Assembly: GCF_022606295.1 (NCBI RefSeq)
Contig: NZ_JAHHZS010000019.1
Coordinates: forward strand, 1 to 64,000
Origin: Arthrobacter bambusae
Lineage (GTDB): Bacteria; Actinomycetota; Actinomycetes; Actinomycetales; Micrococcaceae
Length of the DNA stretch: 64,000 bases
Direction: 5' to 3'
Under the pieces are notes generated by a model. The model was not told the DNA's origin, did not search any database, and saw nothing but the letters and a program-made list of their open reading frames with translations. This document shows positions 44,633 to 53,268 of the stretch, piece by piece. Each line of letters opens with the position of its first letter. Within the stretch, counting starts at the first letter, position 1. Position numbers and translations under genes: made by a program.

Positions 44633-45427
44633 ATGCGTTTAGCCGTGGCACAAATCATCACGGGAGCCGATCCGGCTGCCAACCTGGAACTGATCCGAGA
44701 ATACGCCACCCGCGCCAAAGCCGCCGGAGCCGAACTCGTGGTCTTCCCCGAAGCAGCGATGCGCGCCTTCGGCAACAGCCTGGCGGACATTGCCGAACCG
44801 TTGGACGGACCATGGGCCACAGCGGTCCGCGGCCTTGCGCGGGAGCTGGACATCGCCGTCGTGGTAGGAATGTTCACTCCGGGCGAGGGCGGCCGGGTCC
44901 GGAACACGCTTTTGGTCACCGGCCCAGGGGTGGACACGTCCTACGACAAGATCCACCTCTTTGACGCGTTCGGCTTCGCGGAATCGGATTCGGTCGACGC
45001 CGGGACGTCGCCCGTAACCTTCGAACTCAACGGCACAGTGTTCGGCCTTGCCACGTGTTACGACGTTCGATTCCCGGCCCTCTTCACCGCCAACGCCCGG
45101 GCAGGAGCGCAGGTCAACATCGTCTGCGCCTCGTGGGGCGCCGGCGAGGGCAAGGCCGAGCAGTGGGAGCTGCTGGTGCGGGCCCGCGCAGTGGACAGTA
45201 CCACCTTCGTGGTGGCTTGCGGCCAAGGCAATCCCGCCAGTGTCGGCCTGCCTGCCACCGGCACGGCGCCCACCGGCATTGGGCACAGTGCTGTGATCTC
45301 GCCGTTGGGTACCGTGATGGTGGCCCTCGGCGAAATGCCGGAACTCGCCGTCGTCGACATCGATCCGGCTGTTGTGGAGGGAGTCCGGGGCAAGCTTCCG
45401 GTCCTGGCGAATGCCCGGGAACTTTAG
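44633..45427 (+). CDS. nitrilase-family carbon-nitrogen hydrolase
   Basis: A 264-residue amidase. The catalytic triad is visible: Glu40 (VVFPEAAM), Lys106 (YDKIHLF) and Cys142 (TCYDVRF), in the order of the family. It should hydrolyse an omega-amide or N-carbamoyl-type bond. Its GntR regulator and MHS transporter are adjacent. ATG 44633 is chosen because family similarity begins there. Convergent with the DUF2087 gene with a 4-nt overlap. Confidence 0.88.
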   Translation: MRLAVAQIITGADPAANLELIREYATRAKAAGAELVVFPEAAMRAFGNSLADIAEPLDGPWATAVRGLARELDIAVVVGMFTPGEGGRVRNTLLVTGPGVDTSYDKIHLFDAFGFAESDSVDAGTSPVTFELNGTVFGLATCYDVRFPALFTANARAGAQVNIVCASWGAGEGKAEQWELLVRARAVDSTTFVVACGQGNPASVGLPATGTAPTGIGHSAVISPLGTVMVALGEMPELAVVDIDPAVVEGVRGKLPVLANAREL

Positions 45428-45966
45428 GGGCCGCCGTCGGCGTCTTCTTTGAGTGCCAGCCAGTAGGCCGAGCCGTCGGGCATGCGGCTCACGATGCCGG
45501 CGTCCACGAGGTAACGCCGGAGCATGGGCACGTCTCCAGTGAACCGGGCGAGGCGTTCGTTGAGCTCCCGTTCCGCCATGCGCTCGCCGGTGTCCAGGAT
45601 GCGCGTCGCTACCCATGCGAGGAGCCTGAGGCGGTCTGCCTCCCGCGCAGGATAGCGATCGATGCGGCCGTCCGCAGTCAAGAAGCGCTCGACGCCGGAC
45701 GGGCTGGGTGCAGACGAGAGGCCCGCCAGCGCGTCCCGGAAGGCGTGCTCGCGGATGCAGTAGCGGGCACCGCCTTCGGTCTCGACCGCCTCGACCAGCC
45801 CCGCCTGGTTTAGGAGCGTGAGCGCCCGTTCGAGTTTTGCCGGCGAGAGCGAGCTGCCCGGGGTTCCGCCGACGCCGATCTCCGCGAAGACTCTCCGGGC
45901 TTGGGCGTTTGCCAGCGCCGCGAGGAGGCGCCGCGCATCCGTCGTCGTCGATGATTCGCTCCCCAT
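45424..45966 (-). CDS. DUF2087 domain protein
   Basis: A 180-residue protein. The N-terminal half is a small winged-helix-like region (SPAKLERALTLLNQAGLVEAV). The C-terminal half is DUF2087: VERFLTADGRIDRYPAREADRL-type block followed by ELNERLARFTGDVPMLRRYL and SRMPDGSAYW. Family members are probable transcriptional regulators. Converges with the nitrilase gene. Confidence 0.82.
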   Translation of the reverse strand: MGSESSTTTDARRLLAALANAQARRVFAEIGVGGTPGSSLSPAKLERALTLLNQAGLVEAVETEGGARYCIREHAFRDALAGLSSAPSPSGVERFLTADGRIDRYPAREADRLRLLAWVATRILDTGERMAERELNERLARFTGDVPMLRRYLVDAGIVSRMPDGSAYWLALKEDADGGP

Positions 45967-46082
45967 GGGCCCAGCATAGGCACAAATGGACGCCGGGCGG
46001 ATGGGGCAGGAGGCTACGCTGAATAACTGCCAGGGCGATGTCCTGCGGAGGTCTTCCCAGCCGATCTAAGGAGCTCTCTAAC

Positions 46083-46250
46083 GTGGACCTTACTTTAACG
46101 CTATTTGTACCGGTGATCTTTTTGGCAATATTCCTCTATTGCCTATATGGAGTTATTTACCGCGCGGTAAAGAATGCCATCAAAGATGCCTGGCGCGACC
46201 GGGACGATGAAGCTGTTTCCGGACTCGGTTCCAGAGGAAGCGACACATAG
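46083..46250 (+). CDS. small membrane protein, 55 aa
   Basis: A 55-residue protein with a single membrane helix (LFVPVIFLAIFLYCLYGVIY) then a charged cytoplasmic tail (WRDRDDEAVSG). GTG 46083 has AAGGAG (46068-46073) at 9 nt. A/T-richer than its neighbours. No family recognised. The following 120 bp (46251-46370) shows nothing clear. Confidence 0.5.
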   Translation: MDLTLTLFVPVIFLAIFLYCLYGVIYRAVKNAIKDAWRDRDDEAVSGLGSRGSDT

Positions 46251-46370
46251 CCTCAGGTCAGGGCGGCGCCGTTCTGACCCTCCTTCGTTCCGGAATGCGC
46301 TTACGACGCGGCGAGTCGCGTCATTTCAGGGCTTTCGAGCGGCAAAAAAGGTCAGGACGGACAGCCACCC

Positions 46371-46928
46371 TCAAGCAGCCCGTCGATAGTGCAAGGCGAC
46401 CGCGCCGTTGCTGAGCGGCTCCGCCGAGATCAGCTCGAGGCGTCGGGTGCTAGGCAGTCCGCCCTGGTACAGGGTGGGGCCGTGGCCGGCAATCCTGGGA
46501 TGGACAAGGAACTTGTACTCGTCGATCAGATCCAGCTGGTCCAGCGCTGTCGCAAGTTCGCCGCTGCCGACGAGCACCCCGCCGGGAGTCGCATCCTTGA
46601 GATCCTGCACCGCCGTGCGCAGCTCGCCGACCACGTGGTGGCTGTTGGTCCACGGGAAGTCGCTTCGCGTCGACGACACAACGTACTTCGGCTTGGCCTC
46701 CAGTTTGAGCGCCCACTCGCGCATCGCAGGCGGCGCGTCCTCGTCGCCGCGGGCGACCGCCGGCCAGTAGCTCTCCATCATCTCGTAGGTGGTGCGGCCC
46801 CAGAGCATTGCACCCCCCTCGTCCATGAGGCGGGTGAAGTAGGCGTGCGTCTCGTCGTCGGCGATGCCTTCCTGGTGGTCGACGCAACCATCCAGGGTGA
46901 CGTTGAGGCTGAAGGTTAGGAGACCCAT
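46371..46928 (-). CDS. dihydrofolate reductase-like (RibD C-terminal domain) protein
   Basis: A 185-residue RibD_C/DHFR-fold protein (LTFSLNVTLDGCVDHQEG; MLWGRTTYEMMESYWPA; LVGSGELATALDQLDLIDEY). Common in actinobacteria as single genes; substrate unknown. A second, divergent copy is at 28264-28905. It lies alone about 190 bp downstream of tRNA-Ser on the same strand. Confidence 0.82.
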   Translation of the reverse strand: MGLLTFSLNVTLDGCVDHQEGIADDETHAYFTRLMDEGGAMLWGRTTYEMMESYWPAVARGDEDAPPAMREWALKLEAKPKYVVSSTRSDFPWTNSHHVVGELRTAVQDLKDATPGGVLVGSGELATALDQLDLIDEYKFLVHPRIAGHGPTLYQGGLPSTRRLELISAEPLSNGAVALHYRRAA

Positions 46929-47085
46929 ACGACGATTCTAGGCCGCCCACTTACGGATGCCTCAACAATCACTGCCTCGCCACGGAGGCTGCGTTCGTCG
47001 GATGCACGAAAGCGATCAGCTCCCTGCTCGGCGAGCGGGGGTAGCTTACTCGGCGGAATCTGCACCACCACGCCCCAAGAATGCA

Positions 47086-47113
47086 GAAAACCCCCGGAAT
47101 TCCGGGGGTTTTC
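47086..47113 (-). terminator. intrinsic terminator of tRNA-Ser
   Basis: A 28-nt perfect self-complementary sequence GAAAACCCCCGG / CCGGGGGTTTTC around a central AATT. It begins 2 nt past the tRNA 3' CCA and has T/A runs on both sides. Being symmetric, it could stop transcription from either strand. Confidence 0.8.
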
Positions 47114-47115
47114 AT

Positions 47116-47206
47116 TGGCGGTGACGGTGGGATTTGAACCCACGTTGGCTTTTACACCAAACAACATTTCGAGTGTTGCACCTTCGGCCGCTCGGACACG
47201 TCACCA
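47116..47206 (-). tRNA. tRNA-Ser (anticodon CGA)
   Basis: A 91-nt type II tRNA. The acceptor stem is GGTGACG/CGTCACC with discriminator G and encoded CCA. The anticodon stem CAACA/TGTTG encloses loop CTCGAAA, giving anticodon CGA (codon UCG). A long variable arm (TTGGTGTAAAAGCCAA) and T-arm GTGGG-TTCAAAT-CCCAC complete it. Class II serine identity is clear. Confidence 0.93.
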
Positions 47207-47321
47207 ACTGAAATAGGGTACCGGAGTGGAGGCCTGTTCCCCAAAACGGCCGGGCTGCACCCACTTAGTAAGTAGCCTTCCCTTTCGTAATCGCAGCCGC
47301 AGGACTAGATTCGCAAGCACG

Positions 47322-48356
47322 ATGACTCTTCCACGAAACGCGCCGCAGAACCCGGCACAGAACACCCACCCCCAATCCGCCCTGGCCTACTGGACCGTCG
47401 GCCCCTGCCAGGGTGAACTCCGGAGCGAGGACCTTCGGGCACCGGCGCAGGGTGAGGCCCTGGTTCGGACCCTGTACTCGGGAATCAGCCGGGGAACCGA
47501 ACTCGTGGTCCACGAGTTCAACGTCCCCCCACGAATCGCGAAAGCGATGCGGGCGCCCCACCAAACCGGGGATTTTCCTGCGCCGGTCAAGTTCGGCTAT
47601 CTATCGGTCGGCGTCGTTGAAGAAGGTCCCGAAGATTGGATCGGCCGGAACGTCTTCTGCCTGCATCCGCACCAAGACCGCTACGTCGTGCCCCTCAGCT
47701 CTCTCACCCGAATTCCCGACGGCGTGCCGCCACGGCGCGCTGTCCTCACCGGCATCGCCGAGATCGCCCTCAACGCCCTCTGGGAGGCCGGACCCCGCCT
47801 TGGTGACAGGATCGCCGTCGTCGGGGCCGGACTCGTGGGCGGCATGACCGCAGCACTGCTGCGCAGTTTCCCGCTGGAACGCCTGCAACTCGTGGAGACG
47901 GACCCGGGGAAGCGCGGGTTCGTCGAATCCCTGGGCGTGGAGTTCGTGCTTCCGGAGGATGCAAAGCAGGACTGCGACATCGTGTTCCATTGCTCTGCCA
48001 CGGACGAAGGGCTGGCCCGTAGCCTGCAGATCGCGGGGGACGAAGGCGAGATCATTGAGATGTCCTGGTACGGGGACCGGAAAGTCTCCCTCCCACTGGG
48101 GGAGGACTTCCATGCCAGGCGCCTCTCGATCCGGGCCAGCCAGGTGGGAGTGGTGGCACGTTCGCGCCGGCACCGCCGCACCTCGAGCGAGCGGCTGGAC
48201 CTGGCCGTGTCACTGCTGCGGGACCCGGTTTTCGACGCCTTCCTCACGGGAGAGTCGCAATTCGAGGAGCTACCGGAGGTCTTCAATGGCTTGCAAAGCG
48301 GCGAACTGGACGATCTTTGCCGGGTCATCAATTACCCCAAAACCAAGAAAGGCTAA
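47322..48356 (+). CDS. MDR-family dehydrogenase (zinc-binding alcohol dehydrogenase-like)
   Basis: A 344-residue medium-chain dehydrogenase/reductase. The N-terminal GroES-like fold has TLYSGISRGTELVVHEFNVP. The Rossmann motif VVGAGLVGGMTA is near residue 167. The catalytic-zinc Cys and structural-zinc four-Cys lobe are not evident, so it is probably a zinc-independent or atypical member. It is 2 bp upstream of the PTPS-like gene, a pair also known from other actinobacteria, suggesting a joint pathway. Confidence 0.78.
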   Translation: MTLPRNAPQNPAQNTHPQSALAYWTVGPCQGELRSEDLRAPAQGEALVRTLYSGISRGTELVVHEFNVPPRIAKAMRAPHQTGDFPAPVKFGYLSVGVVEEGPEDWIGRNVFCLHPHQDRYVVPLSSLTRIPDGVPPRRAVLTGIAEIALNALWEAGPRLGDRIAVVGAGLVGGMTAALLRSFPLERLQLVETDPGKRGFVESLGVEFVLPEDAKQDCDIVFHCSATDEGLARSLQIAGDEGEIIEMSWYGDRKVSLPLGEDFHARRLSIRASQVGVVARSRRHRRTSSERLDLAVSLLRDPVFDAFLTGESQFEELPEVFNGLQSGELDDLCRVINYPKTKKG

Positions 48357-48358
48357 CC

Positions 48359-48754
48359 ATGTTCAGCCTCACCGTCCGCCGGCACTTCATGATCGCCCAC
48401 AGCCTGCCGCGGGAGTCGTTCGGCCCGGCGCAGGGACTCCACGGAGCCACTTTCGTGGCCGAGGTGACGTTCCGCCGGGCAGCACTGAACGACGACGCGA
48501 TCGTCCTGGACATCGGCGCGGCCGGAACCATCCTGGACGAGGTGCTGGCCGGCCTCAACTACAAGAACCTCGACGAGCACCCCGACTTCGCCGGACAGCT
48601 CACGACGACGGAGGTCCTGGCCCGCTTCATCGCTGAGGCGGTTGCCGCGAAAGTCCGCGAGAGCGACGACGGCGGTGCGCTCGCCGGCGTCGACGTCGTC
48701 CTCCGGGAACATCCCGACGCCTGGGCTGGCTTCTCGCTGGACTTCGAGCGATAG
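48359..48754 (+). CDS. 6-pyruvoyl-tetrahydropterin synthase-like protein (degenerate metal site)
   Basis: A 131-residue T-fold protein. Canonical PTPS/QueD has a zinc set of one His, then HGH, with a catalytic Cys shortly before. Here MIAHSL supplies the first His, but the motif reads LHGATF, so the third ligand is Ala, and no Cys precedes it (PAQGLHGAT). The rest (VLDIGAAGTILDEVLAGLNYKNLDE) fits the fold. Standard PTPS activity is therefore doubtful. It is co-transcribed with the MDR dehydrogenase. Confidence 0.75.
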   Translation: MFSLTVRRHFMIAHSLPRESFGPAQGLHGATFVAEVTFRRAALNDDAIVLDIGAAGTILDEVLAGLNYKNLDEHPDFAGQLTTTEVLARFIAEAVAAKVRESDDGGALAGVDVVLREHPDAWAGFSLDFER

Positions 48755-48803
48755 CTAGCGCGGGACCGCCCCGGATGCCGGGCAAACGGTGCAGAATGGG
48801 GCC

Positions 48804-50051
48804 ATGACGTCCGCCGTGCTTTCCACCCGAACACTCACCCCTGAACTGCTGCGCGCCTGGGCGTGGCATCGGCAGGGCCTGGACGGCTCCCTCTCCGGGA
48901 AGACCTCCGAGGAAGTCCTGGACCGCGCCGGTTGGGCCCGTTCCGTGGGCGGCGCCAACCCCTACCTGACGCTTTTCGCCCGGGCAGGGATCCGCCGCGA
49001 ACAGGTCGATCGGGACGTGGCCGAGCTGAGAATACACGAGCTTCCCACAGCCCGCGGATGTACCTACGTCCTCGGCCGGAACGACTTCGCGTGGGGCCTC
49101 CAAGTGGGTCGGGACGCCGCAGTGGCGCCGTTCAAGGTCCTGGCCCGGCTCGGCGTCGAACGCGGAGAGATCACCCTGCTCGAAGAGCAAGTGCTGCACA
49201 CCCTCATGGAATCCAGCGACCCCATGGATCCCAAACAGCTCAAGGACGAGCTCGGCGAATCCGTCCGAAGCCTCGGCGAAGAAGGCAAGAAGAAGGGCGC
49301 GTCCACCACCCTTCCCACAGCGTTGGGCCTCCTGCAAGCCGACGGCCGTATCCGCCGCGTGCCGGTCAACGGCCGCCTCGACCAACAGCGCTACGCCTAC
49401 ACGTCATGGGCGCTGCCGCCCAGTACCCTCGACGACGACGCCGCCCGCGCGCGCCTGATCGAACGGTACCTGCGTTGGACCGGCGGCGCGACGTTAAAGC
49501 AGAGCCAATGGCTTACCGGCTTCACTGTCGCGCAGAGCAAGGCGGCGCTGGCCGCCGTCGGCGCCGTCGAAGTGACGACGGCGGTAGGCGAGCCTCTCTG
49601 GATGCTGCCCGACGACGTCGAGCACCTTTCCGCGTTCAAGGCGCCGCAGGAGGAACAGATCCAGCTTCTGGCCGGGACAGACTCTTTGGTGCTGTTGCGC
49701 AGGAACTCGGCGGACATGCTGGCTGAAGGCGATAGGGGCCGGAAGGTCCTGGACGGCACCCTGGGTCTGCAGGCGGATCTGTCAGACCACCCGATCCTGG
49801 ACCGGGGACGCATCATCGGGCTGTGGCAATACGATCCGGGCAAGGAACGGATCGCGGCCTGGACATTCGACAAGCCCACCGCGGCCGTCACCCAGCGGAT
49901 CACTGAGGTGGAGAGCTGGATCCGCGAAGACCTCGGGGATTTTCGCTCGTTCAGCCTGGACTCGCCGGCATCACGCCAGAAACGCATCGACGCCCTGGAC
50001 AGCGCCAATTCAACAGTGCCAATTCATAAGGCGAACGCCGCCACCACCTGA
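48804..50051 (+). CDS. winged-helix DNA-binding/AlkZ-like protein
   Basis: A 415-residue protein of the HTH_42 (AlkZ-like) group: RAWAWHRQGLDGSL at the start, then QVLHTLMESSDPMDPKQL and repeated winged-helix segments (LIERYLRWTGGATLKQ). AlkZ proteins are glycosylases that unhook DNA crosslinks, mostly in antibiotic producers; whether this one is a glycosylase is unproven. ATG 48804 is preferred. No operon partner. Confidence 0.75.
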   Translation: MTSAVLSTRTLTPELLRAWAWHRQGLDGSLSGKTSEEVLDRAGWARSVGGANPYLTLFARAGIRREQVDRDVAELRIHELPTARGCTYVLGRNDFAWGLQVGRDAAVAPFKVLARLGVERGEITLLEEQVLHTLMESSDPMDPKQLKDELGESVRSLGEEGKKKGASTTLPTALGLLQADGRIRRVPVNGRLDQQRYAYTSWALPPSTLDDDAARARLIERYLRWTGGATLKQSQWLTGFTVAQSKAALAAVGAVEVTTAVGEPLWMLPDDVEHLSAFKAPQEEQIQLLAGTDSLVLLRRNSADMLAEGDRGRKVLDGTLGLQADLSDHPILDRGRIIGLWQYDPGKERIAAWTFDKPTAAVTQRITEVESWIREDLGDFRSFSLDSPASRQKRIDALDSANSTVPIHKANAATT

Positions 50052-50074
50052 GGCTGGTCTCGCTTTGGGTTGCG

Positions 50075-50350
50075 TCAGTCCACCCAGAATCCGGAGAACT
50101 CGCCGGTGGCTTGTGTGAACGCGGCATCCACGTGTTTCACGCGGCCGGGGGCTTCCCGGGACTGCAGCCATTCGAGCAGGGAATCGACTGCTTCGCGATC
50201 ACCCTCAGCGATGACCTGCACCGAGCCGTCCAATTGGTTGGCCGCCTCTCCGGTCAGTCCGAGCGATCGGGCTTGGTGCATTGTTGAATAGCGGAAACCG
50301 ACTCCCTGGACGCGGCCGGTCACCATCGCCGTGACGCGTACGTGGCTCAT
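50075..50350 (-). CDS. acyP: acylphosphatase
   Basis: A 91-residue acylphosphatase. It has the catalytic Arg in GRVQGVGFRYSTMHQA and the conserved Asn in GEAANQLDGSVQVIAEG. Hydrolyses carboxyl-phosphate bonds. Its ATG overlaps the stop of the VOC gene upstream by 4 nt, so the pair is co-translated. The start at 50350 matches the family. Confidence 0.92.
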   Translation of the reverse strand: MSHVRVTAMVTGRVQGVGFRYSTMHQARSLGLTGEAANQLDGSVQVIAEGDREAVDSLLEWLQSREAPGRVKHVDAAFTQATGEFSGFWVD

Positions 50351-50733
50351 GCGGCACCCGATCCATACGGCCGCGTGATCGCCTCCAGGAAATGCCCGTC
50401 CGGATCGGCGAAGTAGACGCCGCGTCCGCCGTCGTTGTGGTTGATCTGTTGGGGGCGGGACCGTGCCGGGTCCGCCCAATAGGCGATTTCCTCAGCCTGG
50501 ATCCGGGCGAAAATCCCGTCGAAGTCCTCCTCGCTGACCAGGAAGGCATAGTGCTGGGGCGAGATGGGCCGGCTGGCCGTGGCGAAATCGAGGGCGACCC
50601 CATGGTCAAAAGGCACGGTCACGAAGGACCACACGGCTTGCGGCTTCGGGAGTCCAAACACCTTGGCCAGGAACTCCGCCGAACGGCGTTTGTCCGTTGC
50701 GTAGACGATGGTGTGGTTGAAAGAGACGGTCAT
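50347..50733 (-). CDS. VOC-family (glyoxalase/bleomycin resistance-like) protein
   Basis: A 128-residue VOC protein with two beta-alpha-beta-beta-beta repeats (FNHTIVYATDKRRSAEFLAK and GRGVYFADPDGHFLEAIT). No enzyme activity can be assigned; metal ligands are consistent with HxE positions. ATG 50733 has GGAGGA upstream. It is translationally coupled to acylphosphatase. Confidence 0.82.
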   Translation of the reverse strand: MTVSFNHTIVYATDKRRSAEFLAKVFGLPKPQAVWSFVTVPFDHGVALDFATASRPISPQHYAFLVSEEDFDGIFARIQAEEIAYWADPARSRPQQINHNDGGRGVYFADPDGHFLEAITRPYGSGAA

Positions 50734-50815
50734 GAGGTCCTCCTCAGCTGTGCTTCCTGAGACCATCTGACGTCCAACACGCTATTGATTTCAAGAGCGA
50801 TCCGGAGGGCAGCCG

Positions 50816-51325
50816 CTATTTCCGGTGGGTTGCGAAGAAATCGCGCAACAGGGCCGAGCATTCCTCTTCGCGCACGCCGGCGTATACCTCCACCCAATGG
50901 TTGAGGCGGCGTTCCCGCAAGATGTCGAACACGGATCCGGCGGCACCGGCCTTCTCATCCCAGGCACCGAAGACCACCCGCGGAATCCGGGCCAGCACAA
51001 TGGCTCCGGCACACATGGCGCACGGCTCCAGCGTCACCACGAGGGTGCAGTCCTCGAGCCTCCAGCCGTCTCCGCCTTCGCCGAGCTCAAGTGCGTGGCG
51101 CTGCAGGGCGGCTGCCGCTTCGCGGATCGCGACGATCTCGGCGTGGGCCGTTGGGTCGCCGTGCGCTTCCCGTTCGTTCCGCCCGGCACCCAGTACGCCG
51201 CCGTCGGGCCCCAGGACGACGGCGCCGATCGGCACATCCTCGGTATCCAGCGCCCGCCGGGCTTCGTCAAGGGCCAGACCCATCCAGGCCGCGTGCTCCG
51301 CGTGATAAGGCTCGTTGGTGCTCAT
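50816..51325 (-). CDS. tadA: tRNA-specific adenosine deaminase TadA
   Basis: A 169-residue deaminase. Zinc motifs HAE (61-63) and PCAMC (101-105) are intact, and the N-terminal [20 protein letters not shown] matches TadA. It converts wobble A34 to inosine in tRNA-Arg(ACG). It is divergent from upp with only 23 bp between start codons. Confidence 0.9.
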   Translation of the reverse strand: MSTNEPYHAEHAAWMGLALDEARRALDTEDVPIGAVVLGPDGGVLGAGRNEREAHGDPTAHAEIVAIREAAAALQRHALELGEGGDGWRLEDCTLVVTLEPCAMCAGAIVLARIPRVVFGAWDEKAGAAGSVFDILRERRLNHWVEVYAGVREEECSALLRDFFATHRK

Positions 51326-51348
51326 GCCTCAATGATAGTTTTGGAGTC
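51326..51348. promoter_or_regulatory. 23-bp divergent promoter gap between tadA and upp
   Basis: The sequence holds TATCAT on the minus strand 6 nt before the tadA ATG. The plus strand has an A/T-rich stretch (GATAGTTTT) 6-7 nt before the upp ATG. Both genes may have overlapping promoters and leaderless transcripts. Inference. Confidence 0.4.
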
Positions 51349-51984
51349 ATGCGCACACTCGTCGTGGACCACCCGCTGGTCGCTCACAAGCTCACCGTTC
51401 TGCGGGATAAGAACACTCCTTCCCCGGTCTTCCGGCAACTCACCGAAGAACTCGTCACTTTGCTGGCCTACGAGGCCACCCGCGAGGTCAGGACCGAAGC
51501 GGTAGAGATCGAAACCCCCGTCACCAAAGCGATCGGTACCGCCTTCACGAAGCCGACGCCGCTGGTGGTCCCCATCCTGCGCGCAGGCCTCGGCATGCTC
51601 GAGGGCATGACCAAGCTGGTCCCCACCGCTGAAGTCGGCTTCCTGGGCATGGCCCGCGACGAAGAGACCCTCGACATCATCACCTACGCCGAGCGACTCC
51701 CCGAAGACCTCACCGGCCGCCAGATCTTCGTCCTTGACCCGATGCTCGCCACCGGCGGCACACTGCGCGAAGCCATCAAGTTCCTCTTCAAGCGCGGCGC
51801 TTCGGACGTCACGTGCATCTGCCTGCTGGCCGCGCCGGAAGGCCTGGCCAAGCTCGAAGAAGAGCTTTCAGGGGCCAACGTCAAGATCGTCCTCGCCTCG
51901 ATTGACGAGAGGCTCAACGATAAGGCCTACATCGTTCCAGGCCTGGGCGACGCAGGAGACCGACTGTACGGCGTTGCCGGCTAG
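51349..51984 (+). CDS. upp: uracil phosphoribosyltransferase
   Basis: A 211-residue UPRTase. The start [20 protein letters not shown] and the PRPP loop [10 protein letters not shown], with uracil-binding [15 protein letters not shown] at the end, are diagnostic. It salvages uracil to UMP. ATG 51349 is the only start consistent with the family; it sits 23 bp from tadA. Confidence 0.95.
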   Translation: MRTLVVDHPLVAHKLTVLRDKNTPSPVFRQLTEELVTLLAYEATREVRTEAVEIETPVTKAIGTAFTKPTPLVVPILRAGLGMLEGMTKLVPTAEVGFLGMARDEETLDIITYAERLPEDLTGRQIFVLDPMLATGGTLREAIKFLFKRGASDVTCICLLAAPEGLAKLEEELSGANVKIVLASIDERLNDKAYIVPGLGDAGDRLYGVAG

Positions 51985-52048
51985 CCCTAGGTCCGCGAAT
52001 TCGTGGGTTTCGGCCGCTAGCAGCTAACCCGCCCGGCGTAGCCTCATC

Positions 52049-52109
52049 AACGCGGGGTCACTTACGGCCCAATTCGAGCAGCAACATGGGCCGTAAGTGA
52101 CCCCGCGTT
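52049..52109. repeat. perfect 23-bp inverted repeat between upp and VOC gene
   Basis: Arms at 52049-52071 and 52087-52109 are exact complements over 23 bp, with a 15-nt loop. The stem contains GGTCACTTACGG. There is no T-run, so it is not a typical terminator. It lies downstream of upp and 48 bp upstream of the VOC start. Confidence 0.9.
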
Positions 52110-52157
52110 GTGCTCCGCCCCTACCGGTTTTCGGGCTCCGCCGATAGCCTTTGGCGC

Positions 52158-52535
52158 ATGGACTGGAAACTTGAACTCGTGTTTGTCCCCGTGTCCGATG
52201 TGGACCGCGCCAAGGATTTCTACGTCAACAAAGTGGGCTTCAACGCCGACTACGACGAGCGGCCCATGGACGGCATCCGCTTCGTCCAACTGACTCCGCC
52301 CGGCTCGGCCTGCTCCATCTGCATCGGCGAGGGCCTCAACGACGCGCCTCCCGGCACCGCCCCCAGCCTGCAGATGGTGGTGGGAGACATCCAGGAGGCC
52401 CACAGCCAACTCAAGGCCAACGGCGTGGAAGTCAGCGACATCGACGTCCAGGATTGGGGTCACTTTGTGTACTTCGCCGATCCGGACGGCAATAAATGGG
52501 CCGTCCAATACATCCCGCACAGGCCCAACGGCTAG
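52158..52535 (+). CDS. VOC-family (glyoxalase-like) protein
   Basis: A 125-residue VOC protein (LELVFVPVSDVDRAKDFYVN; VYFADPDGNKWAVQYIP). It carries the VxDVDRAKxFY signature of the lactoylglutathione-lyase-like group. ATG 52158 is preferred over 52110, which lies at the end of the inverted repeat. Function unknown. Confidence 0.8.
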   Translation: MDWKLELVFVPVSDVDRAKDFYVNKVGFNADYDERPMDGIRFVQLTPPGSACSICIGEGLNDAPPGTAPSLQMVVGDIQEAHSQLKANGVEVSDIDVQDWGHFVYFADPDGNKWAVQYIPHRPNG

Positions 52536-52590
52536 GACTCACGCCGTAAGAGTCGGGCCGCGGACGGGTTTCAGCAGGCAGGATGGAGGT

Positions 52591-53268
52591 ATGAACCTGC
52601 CTGCTGAAGCCGTGAAAACCCTGACCGTCCGGGCCGTCCTCTTCGACATGGACGGCACCTTGGTGGACTCCACCGCGATCGTGGAGCAGGTGTGGAGCGA
52701 ATTCGCGGGGCGGTACGGACTGGACATCGACGAGATCCTGCGGACGTCGCACGGGGTCCAGGCCAAGGACACGGTGCGCCGCTTCGCCCCGGCCGGAGCA
52801 GACATCGACGCTCTCGCGGAGGAACTCGGCCAGATGGAACGGACCCGGACCGACGGGATCGTGGCGTTGCCCGGTGCCGCGGAACTGCTGCGGTCCTTGC
52901 CTGCCGACGCCGTCGCCATGGTCACCTCGGCCGATCGGATCCTCGCCGGGGTGCGCATGAAAGCGGCCGGACTCGAGATGCCTGCGACCGCTGTCACCTC
53001 CGAGGCCGTGACCCGCGGCAAGCCCGATCCGGAAGGCTACCTCACGGCAGCCGCGTTGCTGGGTGCCGAGCCGGCCGACGTCGTCGTGTTCGAAGATGCG
53101 CCGGCGGGCATCGCCGCAGCCCGTGCGGCCGGCATGCGGACCGTGGTGGTGGGCGACGCCGGTGGCGAGGCGGCGGATGGACTGTGGCAGATCGCGGATT
53201 ACTCAGCTGTCACTGCCGTGGCCAGCCTGGACGATTCGGGGCGATGGGCGATCGAGCTCCGGTTCTAG
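52591..53268 (+). CDS. HAD-family hydrolase (sugar phosphatase-like)
   Basis: A 225-residue HAD phosphatase. Motif I is LFDMDGTLVDS (Asp19/Asp21), motif II VTSADR, motif III RGKPDPEGY, motif IV VFEDAPAGIAAARAAG. It resembles the beta-phosphoglucomutase/sugar-phosphatase (YfbT-like) subgroup. ATG 52591 follows GGAGGT. Its last 66 bp overlap the 3' end of the convergent LacI gene, an unusually long antisense overlap. Confidence 0.86.
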   Translation: MNLPAEAVKTLTVRAVLFDMDGTLVDSTAIVEQVWSEFAGRYGLDIDEILRTSHGVQAKDTVRRFAPAGADIDALAEELGQMERTRTDGIVALPGAAELLRSLPADAVAMVTSADRILAGVRMKAAGLEMPATAVTSEAVTRGKPDPEGYLTAAALLGAEPADVVVFEDAPAGIAAARAAGMRTVVVGDAGGEAADGLWQIADYSAVTAVASLDDSGRWAIELRF

